The notes below the pieces were generated by a model that made no database searches, had not been told where the DNA came from, and worked only from the letters and a program-made list of their open reading frames with translations. Below are positions 31,668 through 42,725 of a stretch of 64,000 nucleotides of DNA, one piece after another; within the stretch, counting starts at the first letter, position 1, and each line of letters opens with the position of its first letter. The DNA lies in the NCBI GenBank assembly GCA_004380135.1, contig QXCR01000002.1:910406-974405 (forward strand), in the 5' to 3' direction. A program made the position numbers and the translations under genes. The stretch is from Stemphylium vesicarium. Taxonomy: Eukaryota; Ascomycota; Dothideomycetes; Pleosporales; Pleosporaceae.

Positions 31668-33489
31668 GTTGAGTATCAATATCAAAAGAACAGCTTGAGT
31701 CTGGATGCTGGGATGCTAAGAAGGGCGTTGAAATACGTCGCAGTGCGTGTGCAGAAGCAGATGCCTCTGCATGCAATTTGGGAGCATGCACATCGATGCT
31801 TGTAGGCAGTCGATTAGCCGCTTGTGTCACACCTGGCTTCAAGCCTTGATTGCGAGAAAGTATGCTCACTGTGCTTTCATGCATGACAGGAGATGAACGA
31901 TGTACTCAGGAGAGGCGAAGATTTTTCGTGATTGATAGGCCAATAGATGAGGCTAAGCCGATGATGAGAAGGATTGCTGGGGAGGAATTTCGCGCGTTGA
32001 GCATGCCGGCGCACGGAAAGCGGGGTGTGCACGCTAACGCCTGGATCCTGCCCGATTTCGCCCCGCTCATAACGAAGCATCAACAGACCGCACCCAGCCA
32101 GCTACACGATTAGATGAAATGATTTACGTCGAATCGTAGTCCCGATAGGTACCCTTGGCGTTCTTTTTGCGATGCGCAACGCTCCGCTCACGATGCTCAC
32201 CATGATGCTGAGCATTGAAGAGGGGGACGTACATTCGCACGATGCACCTGTGCGACACTTCTACCCTGTTTGGAATGCCACATCAATACGCGATTCTTCT
32301 GCGCATCACCAACTGGAGACATGAAAGATTCATAGCCAAAGAAATTGACAAGATGTCGCAAGGCTTCGCCATACTCTTCGGTTGGATTGGGTTCGTCCCT
32401 CGCGTGCCGTTGTATGAGTGATTGCGCGGGAAATCCTCCGATACGTACATATAGCTCACTCCAGGGACTATTGCATGGAGCTTGACGGCAAAGTCCAAAC
32501 GTGATATGAGCCTTTCGTTTAGGGCGCGCTGGTGAAGGGATGGCCGAATGCGCTTTGTTAACTACCGCCGGCGTGCCTAAGGTGCTGATACGAGTGTGAT
32601 GCCTTTATGGAAATCGTGGAGCCTTCACAGGGTAAGGAGATTTCTCGAGCTCCCTTGGGGGCCCAAATGCCATTCTCCGCGAACCTCATCTTAGGTATGT
32701 TGTCGCCTTTATGCCGGTGAAATCCTGAAACGCAGTCTGATCGCGCAGCCCGCGTAATTTTGAGGTGGCTGGTATTATGCCCTACGAAGTCAATTCTTGA
32801 CAACACATTCCGGAGCCTCGAGTACGCGGGGGACAGAGCTTTCATATGCGGTGTACTTGCAGTAGCGGTGGGCTGTTGGCCTGCCGTTGGTGCCGGCATT
32901 CCCTTGGTAGCCGCGTCACGGTCCCCAGTGTGTAAGAAATGAAACAAGCACAGCCACACCCGGCCTGAAGGCACGCCAAAACGCCGGACGCAAGACCTTG
33001 GCTTCGAAACAACATTGCAAACGCGTCCAAGAATAGACCTGTCAGTCGCGGTACCTCTTGAGATGAAAGGATGGCAGAAACATGGTGTTGAGCGGTAACA
33101 GGGCCAGCACAAACAGGAGAAGCTACGAGAAAGGTGGTGCAGCGCCGCCAACGCGTCGCATCACTCAAGGCGCTAAAGGATGGGGTAAGCGCAATCAACC
33201 AATGGCAACGATGCCTTGTGGCTCCAACGTCATGCGCCACTCCAAGGTGACGTCGGTTTCAGGAAAATCAAGCGCGTCCTTGTCGTGGCAGCCATCATGG
33301 CAGGGCTGGCTGTGCGAAGGCATAAAGCAAGGGAGCTGCTGCTGCTTCTCTTCTTCTTTTTCTAGTTCCACACCACAAACGCCTGTTCCATACTCACTTT
33401 TCGAAAACCAACAGCGGAGAACATCTGCAGCCACACTTGATACTACCCGTACACCCCTGCATCATCCATCGCGTATCGAATTCGCCAAA
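31668..33489. other. Intergenic, 1.8 kb
   Basis: Shared upstream region of the permease (minus) and the MARVEL gene (plus). Many short ORFs occur on both strands, including a 197-codon minus-strand one at 32558-33151, but their composition is not protein-like. A CT-rich tract at about 33337-33372 is typical of fungal core promoters just upstream of the MARVEL start. Confidence 0.6.
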
Positions 33490-34053
33490 ATGGTCGCTCC
33501 AGCCATCGTCATGGGCCTTCGCGGCGTTCAGGTCGTCTTCAGTATCATCGTTCTTGGTCTGACAGCATACCGTATGTAATACGCAAGTAAAAAAAATCAT
33601 GTGTACATGCTGATCACGTTGCAGTCGTGGATGCTACTGTCAGTTGGTCGCCGGCGAGCGTTGACTTCATGCTCTTCACGTCCATCTGGACCATTCTTGC
33701 CGTCGCATACTTGTTCCTCGCCCCAACCCGCTTCCCCGCCGCGGCCCATAAGTTCGCTATCGCTGGTGTCGAGTTCCTCACCATGTTGTTCTGGTTCGCG
33801 TCTTTCGTGGCTGTGGCCGCTTACTGGGGTGATCTGTGGTGGGTCGGCGGCCATAGCACCTACTGGAGCTGCGGTGTTACCGCTATCGTTTTCGGGGCGT
33901 TCCTCTGGTATGTAACCCACTTTTCCGAGGCGATGATGATAGTATACTGATGTCTGTAGGGTGACCTTCCTCTTTACCACCGTACTCGCTGCGCTGCACA
34001 TCCGCGGATCACCAAAGAACGACCCCACTCCACCCAACATGGCAGGCGTCTAA
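33490..34053 (+). CDS. MARVEL-domain membrane protein, 152 residues, three exons
   Basis: Small four-helix membrane protein of the MARVEL type, linked to membrane apposition and sorting. Exons 33490-33571, 33625-33907 and 33960-34053, joined by 53- and 52-nt introns (both GTATGT donors). The first helix holds a short motif (MGLRGVQVVFSIIVLGLTAY). Later helices include FMLFTSIWTILAVAYLFLAP, then KFAIAGVEFLTMLFWFASF, and a last one after GGHSTYWSCGVTAIVFGAF. The GH..YWSCG motif between helices 3 and 4 is typical of ascomycete members. The C-terminus is short and polar (RGSPKNDPTPPNMAGV). No partner gene is adjacent. Confidence 0.88.
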
Positions 34054-35803
34054 TCAATGACTCTTGAATCTGAGCCACCGGCGCATCAAAGCGCAGACCA
34101 ATATCTGGTCACACACAATGATACCCAACCCAACTCTTTTCCTTATTATCTTGCCGTCAAACTGCACTGCTCGGCGCGGCGTTTGTTATTCGCGCGGTGG
34201 GTTCGCTGTCGGATACTTTCTTGGTATATGATTAGTTGTACGCATAATGACACCAACTCTCTCAGGTCGCAGTCAGTATCTATGTGTGTGCATGTGTGAT
34301 GTCTACCTGCAGCAATGGATTAGGGCAGCTGCAACGGACGCCAGCCCCACCTTTGCTGCTAACCACGGCCCCGAAGATCAGCAATCCTCCCCACCACCCC
34401 GACCCCATCATCAGCCTCTCGCATTTCATCCGACTTCCACGATTCGGCCAACAATACCGCACTACCTCTATCCTAAGCCATGAGAGGACCTTTTTGGACT
34501 TCGTCCCCAGAGATTTTGGTCGTTGTCTGCTATCATCTGAAGACAGTGGGCTAATTAGTGCGAGTCATCGGGTTCCTGCAGTAACATCTTCATGAATCAG
34601 CAATGCGGTCAGCTCTTCCTGCGCGACTGCCCTGCTCAGGTCAGTACGCAACTACGGCTTTGTTAGCAGGCCGAATCCTGGAGCCGATGTGCTCACAGCG
34701 AGTGCCGCTGGAAAAGAACAATTCGTCGCATGCGCTTCTTGCGAAAGCCCTGCTTTAGATACTGCTTGGCCAACGTTTCGCACACTCCGATATATCCTCA
34801 AAGCGGTCACGTCTAATCAAAACCACCGTCCCAAGAAACCCCAGTTGATTGCCCTGCATGCATGGTCAGCAGTTCGTTCCACTGCCTGCCCTTCGCTTGC
34901 GCAATCGGAGCAATCCAAGGCCTGTCTACCTCAACCACACATGCACGCACAGGCGTGCCGCTCGAGCTACGGGCTTGGTTCTGCTAGATGTGGATTCCAC
35001 ACGAGATGAAGGCTTTGCTGACGCTCCAACACATCCCATGGGCACGGTCCCCGCCCATAGAACCCCGCCCGTCGCTTCGGCAGCTCCATCACGACTATCT
35101 GCCGCATGAGCGGCCCCCGAACTCCATTCATACCCTGGCAGCACCTCATGAAGGGCGTCGTGTGGATGATATTGTTTATTCTACCCTTGGCACTCAGTGC
35201 ACCGCAGAGCTTTTTCGTAAGGCTACATTCAGGGCGACGTCTGACAGATGGATCCTTGTGCGATTCGTGATGTTGATATTGATACAGATCACATTGGCAC
35301 TTACCATATCGAAGTCAGCCAGAACAGAGTGACGTTCTTCTGTTGAATTGATGCATGCTGATCATGCCCACGGGCATGAATAAGCGCCGGGTCGACAGCC
35401 GTGCCAGTGAAACTTCAAAGTGCAACACAACGATGTTTGGGTCACTAGACAATGACCAGGTTAAACGGATACTACAAGTAGCCTTTGTGAGCAGAAGAGG
35501 CGTTTGTTCGGACTTTTGTGATCATCCTTCGGTACATCGAAACCCCGCCATTGGAGGAGCCCAACCTATTTAGCCGGCGCCAAGGTATGCAGCCAAACGC
35601 GCCGAGACGCTTACCCAATATAAGATGCTGCTTCGGTATCACGGTCACATTTTCCGCCTTAGCCCACCCATGTCGCGGAGCATCTGGGGTAATGAGCCGG
35701 GGTAGTGGGCCATGATTGCGGCACGACCCTGTATAAGAGATTGAAATCCGCAACCTGCTCGAGCTCAGGCAAACCTCATCGATTTGTTGTTTTGATATCC
35801 ATC
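34054..35803. other. Intergenic, 1.75 kb
   Basis: Between the MARVEL gene and the sugar transporter there is no supported gene. Short ORFs overlap on both strands without domain signals. Part of this must be the transporter's promoter. Confidence 0.6.
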
Positions 35804-37637
35804 ATGGTTCACTTAAAGCCTCAGGAAGGCAATGCTGCCGAACCCATCATCACCCGCATGGTGGAGGAGGACAAGGTACGATGGTGGAAAAAGAAAAACC
35901 TGCGCATCATGTACATCTGGCTCTTCTGTTGCTGCATGGGTGTAGAGATCACCTCCGGGTTTGACTCTCAACTCATTGGCACACTTCAATTCTCGACCCC
36001 CTTCAACACATGTATGTGCTCGATACTGCCAATACCCTAACCCAATACTAATAATTGCAGATTTTGGCGAAGGATACATCAATGATGAAGGGGAGCCTGG
36101 AATCAAGCCGAGTATCATTGGATTTATGTCCTCTTGCTACCAGCTTGGCTCGATCCTCGCAGTTCCCGTGGCTCCATGGCTGAGTCAACGGTATGGTAGA
36201 CGCATGTCCATCTTCGTCGGCTCTGTCATTATGGTCATTGGCGCGATCCTGCAAGGATTAGCCCAGCACAGTAAGAACTCCGCAGTAGATTCTGTAGTTT
36301 GACATCTCTAACGGCACATCAGTCGGCATGTATATCATTGCGCGCATGCTACTTGGATTTGGCATTCTTTTCGCCATTGTTTCAGGATCATCACTGATTG
36401 GAGAGTTGGCCTACCCGAAGGAACGACCCTTCATGACCTCTCTTTTCAACGCTTCCTACTTCATCGGATCGATTACTGCAGCGGCAATCGCTATCAAGAC
36501 TACTACTATGACCGGAAACTGGGGTTGGCGTGTCCCCTCTCTCCTCCAGATCTGTCCATCGCTCCTCCAGATCTCGACAGTTTGGTAAGAGACCTCTCTC
36601 GGGGTTGAAGAAACTGATGCTAAGGTGTGCAGGTTGCTCCCTGAAAGCCCCCGTTGGCTCGTCAGCCGTGACCGCGACGATGACGCTTTCGCCGTTCTGG
36701 TCAAATATCATGCCGAGGGTGATGCGGACTCAGTCCTTGTGCAAGCCGAGATGGCTCAGATCCGGTCTACAATCAAACTCGAAATGGAGAACTCCAAACA
36801 GTCCTGGTTCGACATGCTTCGGACAGCGGGTATGCGCCGACGTGTACTTATTTCGTGCTTCCTCGGACTCTTCACCCAGATGAGTGGAAACACCCTGCTA
36901 TCATACTACCAGAACTTGCTGTTCAACATGATGGGATACACCACGGATTATGCCAAGACGCGAATCAACATCGCCAACGCGTGCTGGAGTCTCATGAACG
37001 CTGTCGTAATCGCCCTGGTTGTCACTCGATTCCGCCGCCGCTGGATGTTCATGCTTTCTGCCGGTTCCATGACTATGGTTTTTATGGCAATGACGATCTG
37101 CTTCAACCGCCTGCAAGTTGCCGAAGACCGGGGTGTGAAGAACCAATCAGCACAGATTGCGGCTCTGTTCTTTTACTTTGCCTACTCGCCTTGCTACAAC
37201 ATCGGCAACAATTCGCTCACTTACACATACCTCGTTGAGCTCTTCCCTTACGCGCAACGAACAATGGGTATCGGTATCGAACAAATTTTCGGAAAGTTGG
37301 CCGGATTCTTCTCGATATACGTCAACCCCATCGCCATGGACGGTATTGGATGGAGGTACTTTGCCGTCTACTGTGGTTGGATCACATTCGAGTTCACGTT
37401 CGTTTACTTCATGTACCCTGAGACTTACAACCGAACACTTGAGGAATTGGCTTTCTGTGAGTTCAAACCGATGGACATGGCAGTATTTCATTTACTAACT
37501 CATTTGCAGTGTTTGAGGACAAGGATCTTGCCGAGGAGTCCGCTAGGGCCGTTGAGAAAACCGTCAATCATGGCCATGAAGGGCACATTGTGGATCACGG
37601 CAAGATGGAGACGACTACAGTGGAACGCGCAGCCTAG
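35804..37637 (+). CDS. MFS sugar transporter (lactose-permease-like), 543 residues, five exons
   Basis: Proton-coupled sugar uptake across the plasma membrane. Exons 35804-36011, 36061-36270, 36323-36584, 36633-37456 and 37510-37637. The introns (48-53 nt) have GT..AG ends and the frame closes at TAG 37635. Sugar-porter signatures in order: GFDSQLIGTL in helix 1, QRYGRRMSIFVGS between helices 2 and 3, LLPESPRWLVSRDRDDDAF after helix 6, YYQNLLFNMMGY in helix 7, VELFPYAQRTMGIGIEQ near helix 10, and PETYNRTLEELA after helix 12. Twelve membrane helices fit the length. The tail is acidic and His-rich. Family members include fungal lactose, cellodextrin and other disaccharide carriers; the substrate is not determined here. 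Confidence 0.94.
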
Positions 37638-37943
37638 AGAACTGCTTTTTGAAGCATTCGCTCGTTACGGTCAACACAATACACAATGCGCGCCCGCGCA
37701 ATATCTACATGGTTTCATGATGCATTCGACTGCAGTGTCACGTGCAAAGCATCCGGGTTTGGGAACGCCCTCCAGGTTGCTTCTGATGATCTAGTGACGT
37801 ATCGTCCACAGCATATGTTGGAAGAGATGTGAGCGAGCAGGAAAGCTGACATCCGAGTGTTCTCTAATGATAAGAAACGAGCACGAAGATACAGCCACTA
37901 CCGGGCATCTCCGTCCCAGCACCGTGTGCTCCGCCGTCCAAAT

Positions 37944-38282
37944 CTAACGCGATTCGCCCCCACACACCTCCTCCTTACTGCCAATCCTCTCTTCCTCTTC
38001 ATCCATCCCACCCTTCCTCTCCCTCTCCCTCCTCGTACTCATAAGAATACACCTCTCCACCTCATTCCACAGCATCTCAGGCGTCAGCCCCTGTTCCGGA
38101 CTCTGCGCCTGTCTAATCCCGTCCTCCAGCGCCTGCCTGATCTCAAACTCATCGATCGTAGTCAAATTCGTCCCATGCGCTTCTTCATACCCATGGAGGT
38201 TGCGTGAGAACTCGTGAGCGACTTGCGGGGATGTCATGTCTTTTGGGCTTGGGGGGGTGGAGTGGGGAGACGATCTCAGCAT
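37944..38282 (-). CDS. Hypothetical charged protein fragment, 112 residues
   Basis: Minus-strand frame with a coherent helix-rich centre (EFEIRQALEDGIRQAQ, then LTPEMLWNEVERCIL) and a basic/acidic tail. Upstream on the same strand another frame (about 38280-38440) is also coding-like and contains TYAEIVSPLHPPKPK, which runs into this frame if a run of seven G (plus strand, 38250-38256) is one base different. The piece may be the 3' exon of the gene at 38520-38969, interrupted by a homopolymer frameshift. Function unknown. Confidence 0.4.
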   Translation of the reverse strand: MLRSSPHSTPPSPKDMTSPQVAHEFSRNLHGYEEAHGTNLTTIDEFEIRQALEDGIRQAQSPEQGLTPEMLWNEVERCILMSTRRERERKGGMDEEEERIGSKEEVCGGESR

Positions 38283-38519
38283 AGGTTCCAGTGACTTGTT
38301 TAGCCGTTGGTACGGACGACGCGGCTAGGTGGGGGACGGTCTGGGAAGAGGCGCTGTCTGGTTCGCCGGGGAGCTGGGAGGCTTGAGATTGGGTTGCGGA
38401 AGCGTCTTGCCAGATGCGGATTGGGCGTCTGGGACTGATGAAATCGATTATATATGACTGCGGTTAAAGGGACGGGGCATCTCTGGGTCTGGTGCAGGGG
38501 AAGGTTGGGAGGCCCGGAA

Positions 38520-38969
38520 TCAGGAGATGTTTAGGGGGAGGTTGGCTGGCGGTGTCGTAGTTTCAGGGGTCATACTCGTCTGCGACAGATGATGTGGACG
38601 ATCTGTCGGAATGGGAGCGACTGGACTTGCGATCCTGCCTTCTCCATCCTCCAACTCTTCCAATCCCATCTCCGTGCCCTTCGCCTCCTCATCTCCCTCC
38701 AACACATTTGGTAGAAACAGAGTCGTCTCTTCGTCAATTTCGCCTAAGCGATTTTGGACTAGCTCTTTTATGGCTTCTGCAGAGCAAATGTGCGCATCAC
38801 AGAGCCGGACGTCAAAGTGGAAATTTTCCCGGATACAGGCATTCTTTATCGCAATAGAATTGGGATGGGGGGACAGGGCTTCGTTGACGTATGTCGCGTC
38901 GGCGCATTTCAGGGCGGTGCGGAGGGCGGTGTGGGTTACGCCTGGTTTCACCTCTGGTGTCGCTGACAT
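38520..38969 (-). CDS. Hypothetical protein, 149 residues, possibly 5' exon of a larger gene
   Basis: Begins MSATPEVKPGVTHTALRTAL. Residues 15-85 have a globular, mixed alpha/beta composition (KCADATYVNEALSPH, then RLCDAHICSAEAIKELVQNR) and look conserved. The rest is acidic and Pro/Thr-rich. A donor-like GTATGA lies near the end, and coding-like sequence continues downstream on the same strand to 37944, so the printed stop may lie inside an intron. No family is recognised and there is no membrane or signal sequence. Confidence 0.5.
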   Translation of the reverse strand: MSATPEVKPGVTHTALRTALKCADATYVNEALSPHPNSIAIKNACIRENFHFDVRLCDAHICSAEAIKELVQNRLGEIDEETTLFLPNVLEGDEEAKGTEMGLEELEDGEGRIASPVAPIPTDRPHHLSQTSMTPETTTPPANLPLNIS

Positions 38970-39438
38970 TGTGAGGGCTATGGTTTCCTGGGGAGGGTGA
39001 GCTGCGTGGGGTTAAGTGTTGTTTGAGTGCGAAGGGTATTTGTGGTATGGGGAGCGTGGGTTGGTTGGAACGAGAAGCAGTGAGAAGCCCCATTTGCGAA
39101 ATCGACTCGACGGTGACGGAACTGTGGAGACCAACCAACCCGACAAGCGGATCGCAATCTGACCTTGGAAGGTACAATTATAATTGTACGCTTCGCGAGG
39201 AATGGGAGCGCTGTGGCATTCAGTATGATGATCGACATTGTAGAGGGTTGACGTGCCATAAGATGATTCACTTCACAGTGCGACATAAGTCCATCAAAAG
39301 CAGCCGTGAATCTCCCTGATTTACCCTAGACGGAGAGACACGGTCTCAAAGTCGAAGTTCCATAATTCCCACTTGACCCGTCATAAAAGAGTCGAAGCAG
39401 AACGGTTTTTGTTTAACAACATCATCACCTCATTCGAG
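38970..39438. other. Intergenic between divergent genes
   Basis: Divergent region between the minus-strand 38969 gene and the plus-strand coiled-coil pseudogene. Nothing else is supported. Confidence 0.5.
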
Positions 39439-41295
39439 ATGCACGATCAACAAGGGTCACATCCCATACTGCCGGAGGGCGTGTTGAATACAAATATGAG
39501 CGAGCATCACGACAGCGGAGTCACCACGCAGGCTTCGGAGATGGTTGAACTGGAAAAAAAGCTAGAGTCGATGAAGCTTACCGAGAGCCAACTTAGACAA
39601 CAGTGCACAGAACTAGCGAACGATCTTCATACCAAGAAAAAGGCTGGGCATAAGGTGAAGGAAGCGCGAAATGGTCTTGGAGAACTATCCAAAACACGCC
39701 GTGACATTCAGAAGCTCCAAGAAGAGCTCAAAGCCCTGAAAGAGTCCGAAAAGCAAGCGGTGCAAGATGTCAAGATGCGGCTCGACAGGGAGCGAAAGAA
39801 GTGGTTGAAGCTCGAGAAGGGCCACAAGACAGAGATTGAAAGCCTGAAAAAGCTGGTCGAGGAAAAGAATGCAGAGACCGACAAGCTGAAGAAGAAAACG
39901 ATGGACATGTCGCGAGGCCCAAGCGCTGCCCGAGCCTAAGTAAAAGCTGCAATCGACGCAGGCTGCCCTTCACCAACGCAACGAAAGCAGTCTAATGGTG
40001 GGAGACCCAATTGTTTCCCCGTACCCGGCATCAGCAATCCGCTCGATCGTATCAAAGAACTAGAAAGTGAAAATGCTCGTCTGGAGGGACTGCATAAGCC
40101 TCACAGATGCGAGGACTTTTCCGAAATTGCTTTACAGGAAGTTGCTGACGCAGAGGCACTTCAAGAGGCTGCGGAAGCTGAGATCGAAGGATATCGCCAT
40201 TTCGAGCATGCGAATAGGATGCTGATGGAGAATCATGCTGCTGACACGCAACAGATTGTGGATCTCATACAATAGATGGAGCGGTATAAGGTGAGGGTGA
40301 AGCAGCTTGAGGATTCGGTTGTGACAGCAAGTGACGATGCTAGAACACCTGTGGCTCCCATCCTTGAGCTTTCCACCGTTGTACCATGCGCTTCCGTTAT
40401 ATCGGTAACTCCGCAAGGCGATGATGCGGAGTTTTTCTTACCTCGAACAGCGTTTTCATACCGCGAAAATAGAGATAGAGACGCTTTTGACTGAGAACGC
40501 CGAATATGCAAGAAGCCACGAAGATATGACGGCTAAGCTAAACCCGAACTTTTATGAGATCCAAGAACTGGAAACTGAAAATGCTAAGCTTCTCACTGAG
40601 AATGATCAGCTAGTATCGCGACTTGAGATCAACGTCAAGACCCTCAATGCCAAGGACCAGAACACCGAGCAGCAGATCGCTCAAACAAAGAAGGAAGTGA
40701 CGACGACGTTCCAGGAAAAGCTGGAATTCCCAGAAAATCAACAAAAGCGGCAACTGGACGCGATTTCTGTGGACCGGGATCTCCGCCCTCACCTAGAGGA
40801 TCTTGGTACCTCTATTCTCTCCCTGTCAACACCCCCAGCACCAAAATTATCATCTGATAACTCCTCTATATCAACCTCCATTGCCACCACGACCTTCGAC
40901 AATCCTATCGCTACTTCTGACCCGCTGCCCAGCATCGCTCTAACAATCAATATCAAACCTAGCGAGAAGCGCAACTGGGCTCTCCTTCGCCACGACCAAT
41001 CCGCCATATCTGCCAGCTCATCGCTCGAGGTCCCCGCGACCTGGTCCGCGACTTCGTCGCTGGCACGCAAGATGCAGAGAGGATGTTCAAGGAGAAGACG
41101 GAACTGGCCGAAAAGTTGGAAACGGCGATTATGGAGGCACAAGGCGAGATTGAGATGCTCAGGCAGCGGGTGAGGGAAGAGAAGGTTTCCAAGAATACTC
41201 GGCATCGCGTGCTGGAGGAGGAGCCGGAGGCGAAGGAAATGCAGTTCCAGATGCAGAGTCAGCTTTTGGCGGAGTGGGAGAAGCGGGAGGGGTAG
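39439..41295 (+). pseudogene. Decayed coiled-coil protein gene
   Basis: The frame opens at ATG 39439 (MHDQQGSHPILPEGVL) and gives a Lys/Glu-rich coiled coil (ELEKKLESMKLTESQLRQQ). It is interrupted by TAA 39937-39939 and TAG 40273-40275, and on either side of each the same frame continues as coiled coil (RIKELESENARLEGLHK; MERYKVRVKQLEDSVV). Near 40440 the coiled coil continues in a second frame (EQRFHTAKIEIETLLTENAE), with a Ser/Thr-rich stretch to about 41030. It then returns to the first frame (MFKEKTELAEKLETAIMEAQ) until TAG near 41295. Two nonsense codons and two frameshifts make a functional product unlikely unless introns were missed. Coiled coils carry little family information, so the ancestor is not identified. 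Confidence 0.65.
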
Positions 41296-41620
41296 TTTTA
41301 TGATGTTTGTTCTGGAAAATTAGTAGTGCGGGAATGTTTTATTCCATTGAAACTCCATTTGTTATTGATGTGCTCTTGATTTTACGGTCTTTTGACGTGG
41401 GTGAATACATTTTGCACGTGACTGTGGCGCAGCCGTCCCCGGTGCCTTTGTCCGAGATGAAGCAACGCATGAAAGACGACGTGGAACTTGGCGCATCAAC
41501 ATATGAAAACGTTGTTTCTTTCGAAATCTCGCATATGTTGTTCCGCGGTACACTCCATCTGCAAGTAATCTTAGCATATAAGGAGGAGAATGAGGAAGTA
41601 GTTGGTTGGTTGATAGAGGC
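41296..41620. other. Intergenic
   Basis: Flank between the coiled-coil pseudogene and the palindromic MITE. The open frame at 41307-41708 runs into the MITE and is not called. Confidence 0.5.
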
Positions 41621-42023
41621 TAACGTGCATAGCAAGCGAGTCGGTCACCCTATTTTACTAAGGAAAATCCATAATCTAAGGCTTAATAACTCTAGATCTA
41701 CTTATTAGATCTCTTTAAAACTTTGAGTTAAGGTTTCTATATATAGATAGTTCTATTTACTTGAATCTTAGTATGCTGAGCTTAATATAGTAAGAGCTTT
41801 TTAGTTTTTAAAAAAACACGCTAAATTCCTCTAGTAGAAAACTAAAACTTCTTCTTTTTTAGGCCTAGCGTACTAAGATTCTAGTATATAAAACTATCTA
41901 TGTATAAAAACCTTAACTTAAAGTTTTAAAGAGATCTAATGAGTAGATCTAGAGTTATTAAGCCTTAGATTATGGATTTTTCTTAGTAAAATAGGGTGAC
42001 CGACTCGCTTGCTACGCACGTTA
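41621..42023. mobile_element. Palindromic MITE with ~160-bp inverted arms
   Basis: The sequence from 41621 (TAACGTGCATAGCAAGCGAG) is matched in reverse complement from 42023 inward (TAACGTGCGTAGCAAGCGAG). The match runs through about 160 bases per arm at roughly 90% identity. Most mismatches are transitions. The two arms enclose an 80-base AT-rich centre (41781-41863). There is no coding capacity. TA dinucleotides lie at the outer ends and also next to GCAAGCGAG (41630-41631 and 42013-42014), as expected of a Tc1/mariner-type element. The CAAGCGAG terminus is shared with the pogo element at 24788-27008. Confidence 0.9.
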
Positions 42024-42725
42024 TCGTAAGGACCGAATATATATCCTCCTGTTACATAAGTAGTGATGAAACGCGCTACTCCTGAGTAGGCATAGATTGT
42101 AAGGGGCTACGCTCGGAGAGCTATCGCACAGGTATACTAAGATTGTATTCGATAGAGAAAGGAACTAAGGATAGCTACACTCTGAAGGTCATTTAGGGGC
42201 GGCGGCTCGGGATATCGTTTCACCGGCGCGCTAGTGCAGAATCCGGGTGTCTAGCGGCTCACCCGGATTCTGTGAACAGTGCGCCCTGCGCACGTGACCG
42301 AGATCCCATCGAGGAACAAGCTGATTGGGCTTCAGCCCATTACATAGATGCTGACAAGTAAGACTGATGTCATTGTCACGACGAGGTCCGTGCGAGGACA
42401 CGCATCTCTGATGTTGCTGCCTGCGCCCGTCACGAAAACACCCATACATCTTGCAGCGCACGCATGAAAAATACAAACATTCCTAATGTATTTTGTTCCT
42501 TTCTATCTGTCCGACTGCCACTCTTCACACCACGTTAAGTGGAAGTAGCGTCTCTATTGCGACCAGGCTTTGTTGTTACGCCCTTTACCCCCGATTGGAA
42601 GTTAATCAATTGATTTATCAGCGCAATTAGCAGGATCGATCTGGGGCCTGCGACAACATTGCCCATCGTTCATCTTGCATCCTGCGTCCCTGTTGTTTAC
42701 AGCCACGACGTGTGCCCACCATCAA
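42024..42725. other. Intergenic, 0.7 kb
   Basis: Flank between the MITE and the SGNH-like gene. Apart from the hairpin at 42237-42272 nothing is supported. The part before 42230 looks like eroded repeat DNA but I could not assign it. Confidence 0.5.
42237..42272. repeat. Perfect 13-bp inverted repeat (hairpin)
   Basis: CAGAATCCGGGTG at 42237-42249 is followed after a 10-base loop by its exact complement CACCCGGATTCTG at 42260-42272. It could be an RNA or cruciform hairpin, or the terminus of an eroded element. No T-run follows. Confidence 0.85.

Noticed and set aside
32558..33240. Overlapping 197- and 132-codon minus-strand frames upstream of the MARVEL gene
   Set aside because: Cys/Arg/His-rich composition, no domain, and no agreement with splice signals.
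41307..41708. 133-codon frame running into the MITE
   Set aside because: It ends inside the inverted arm and has no coding character of its own.
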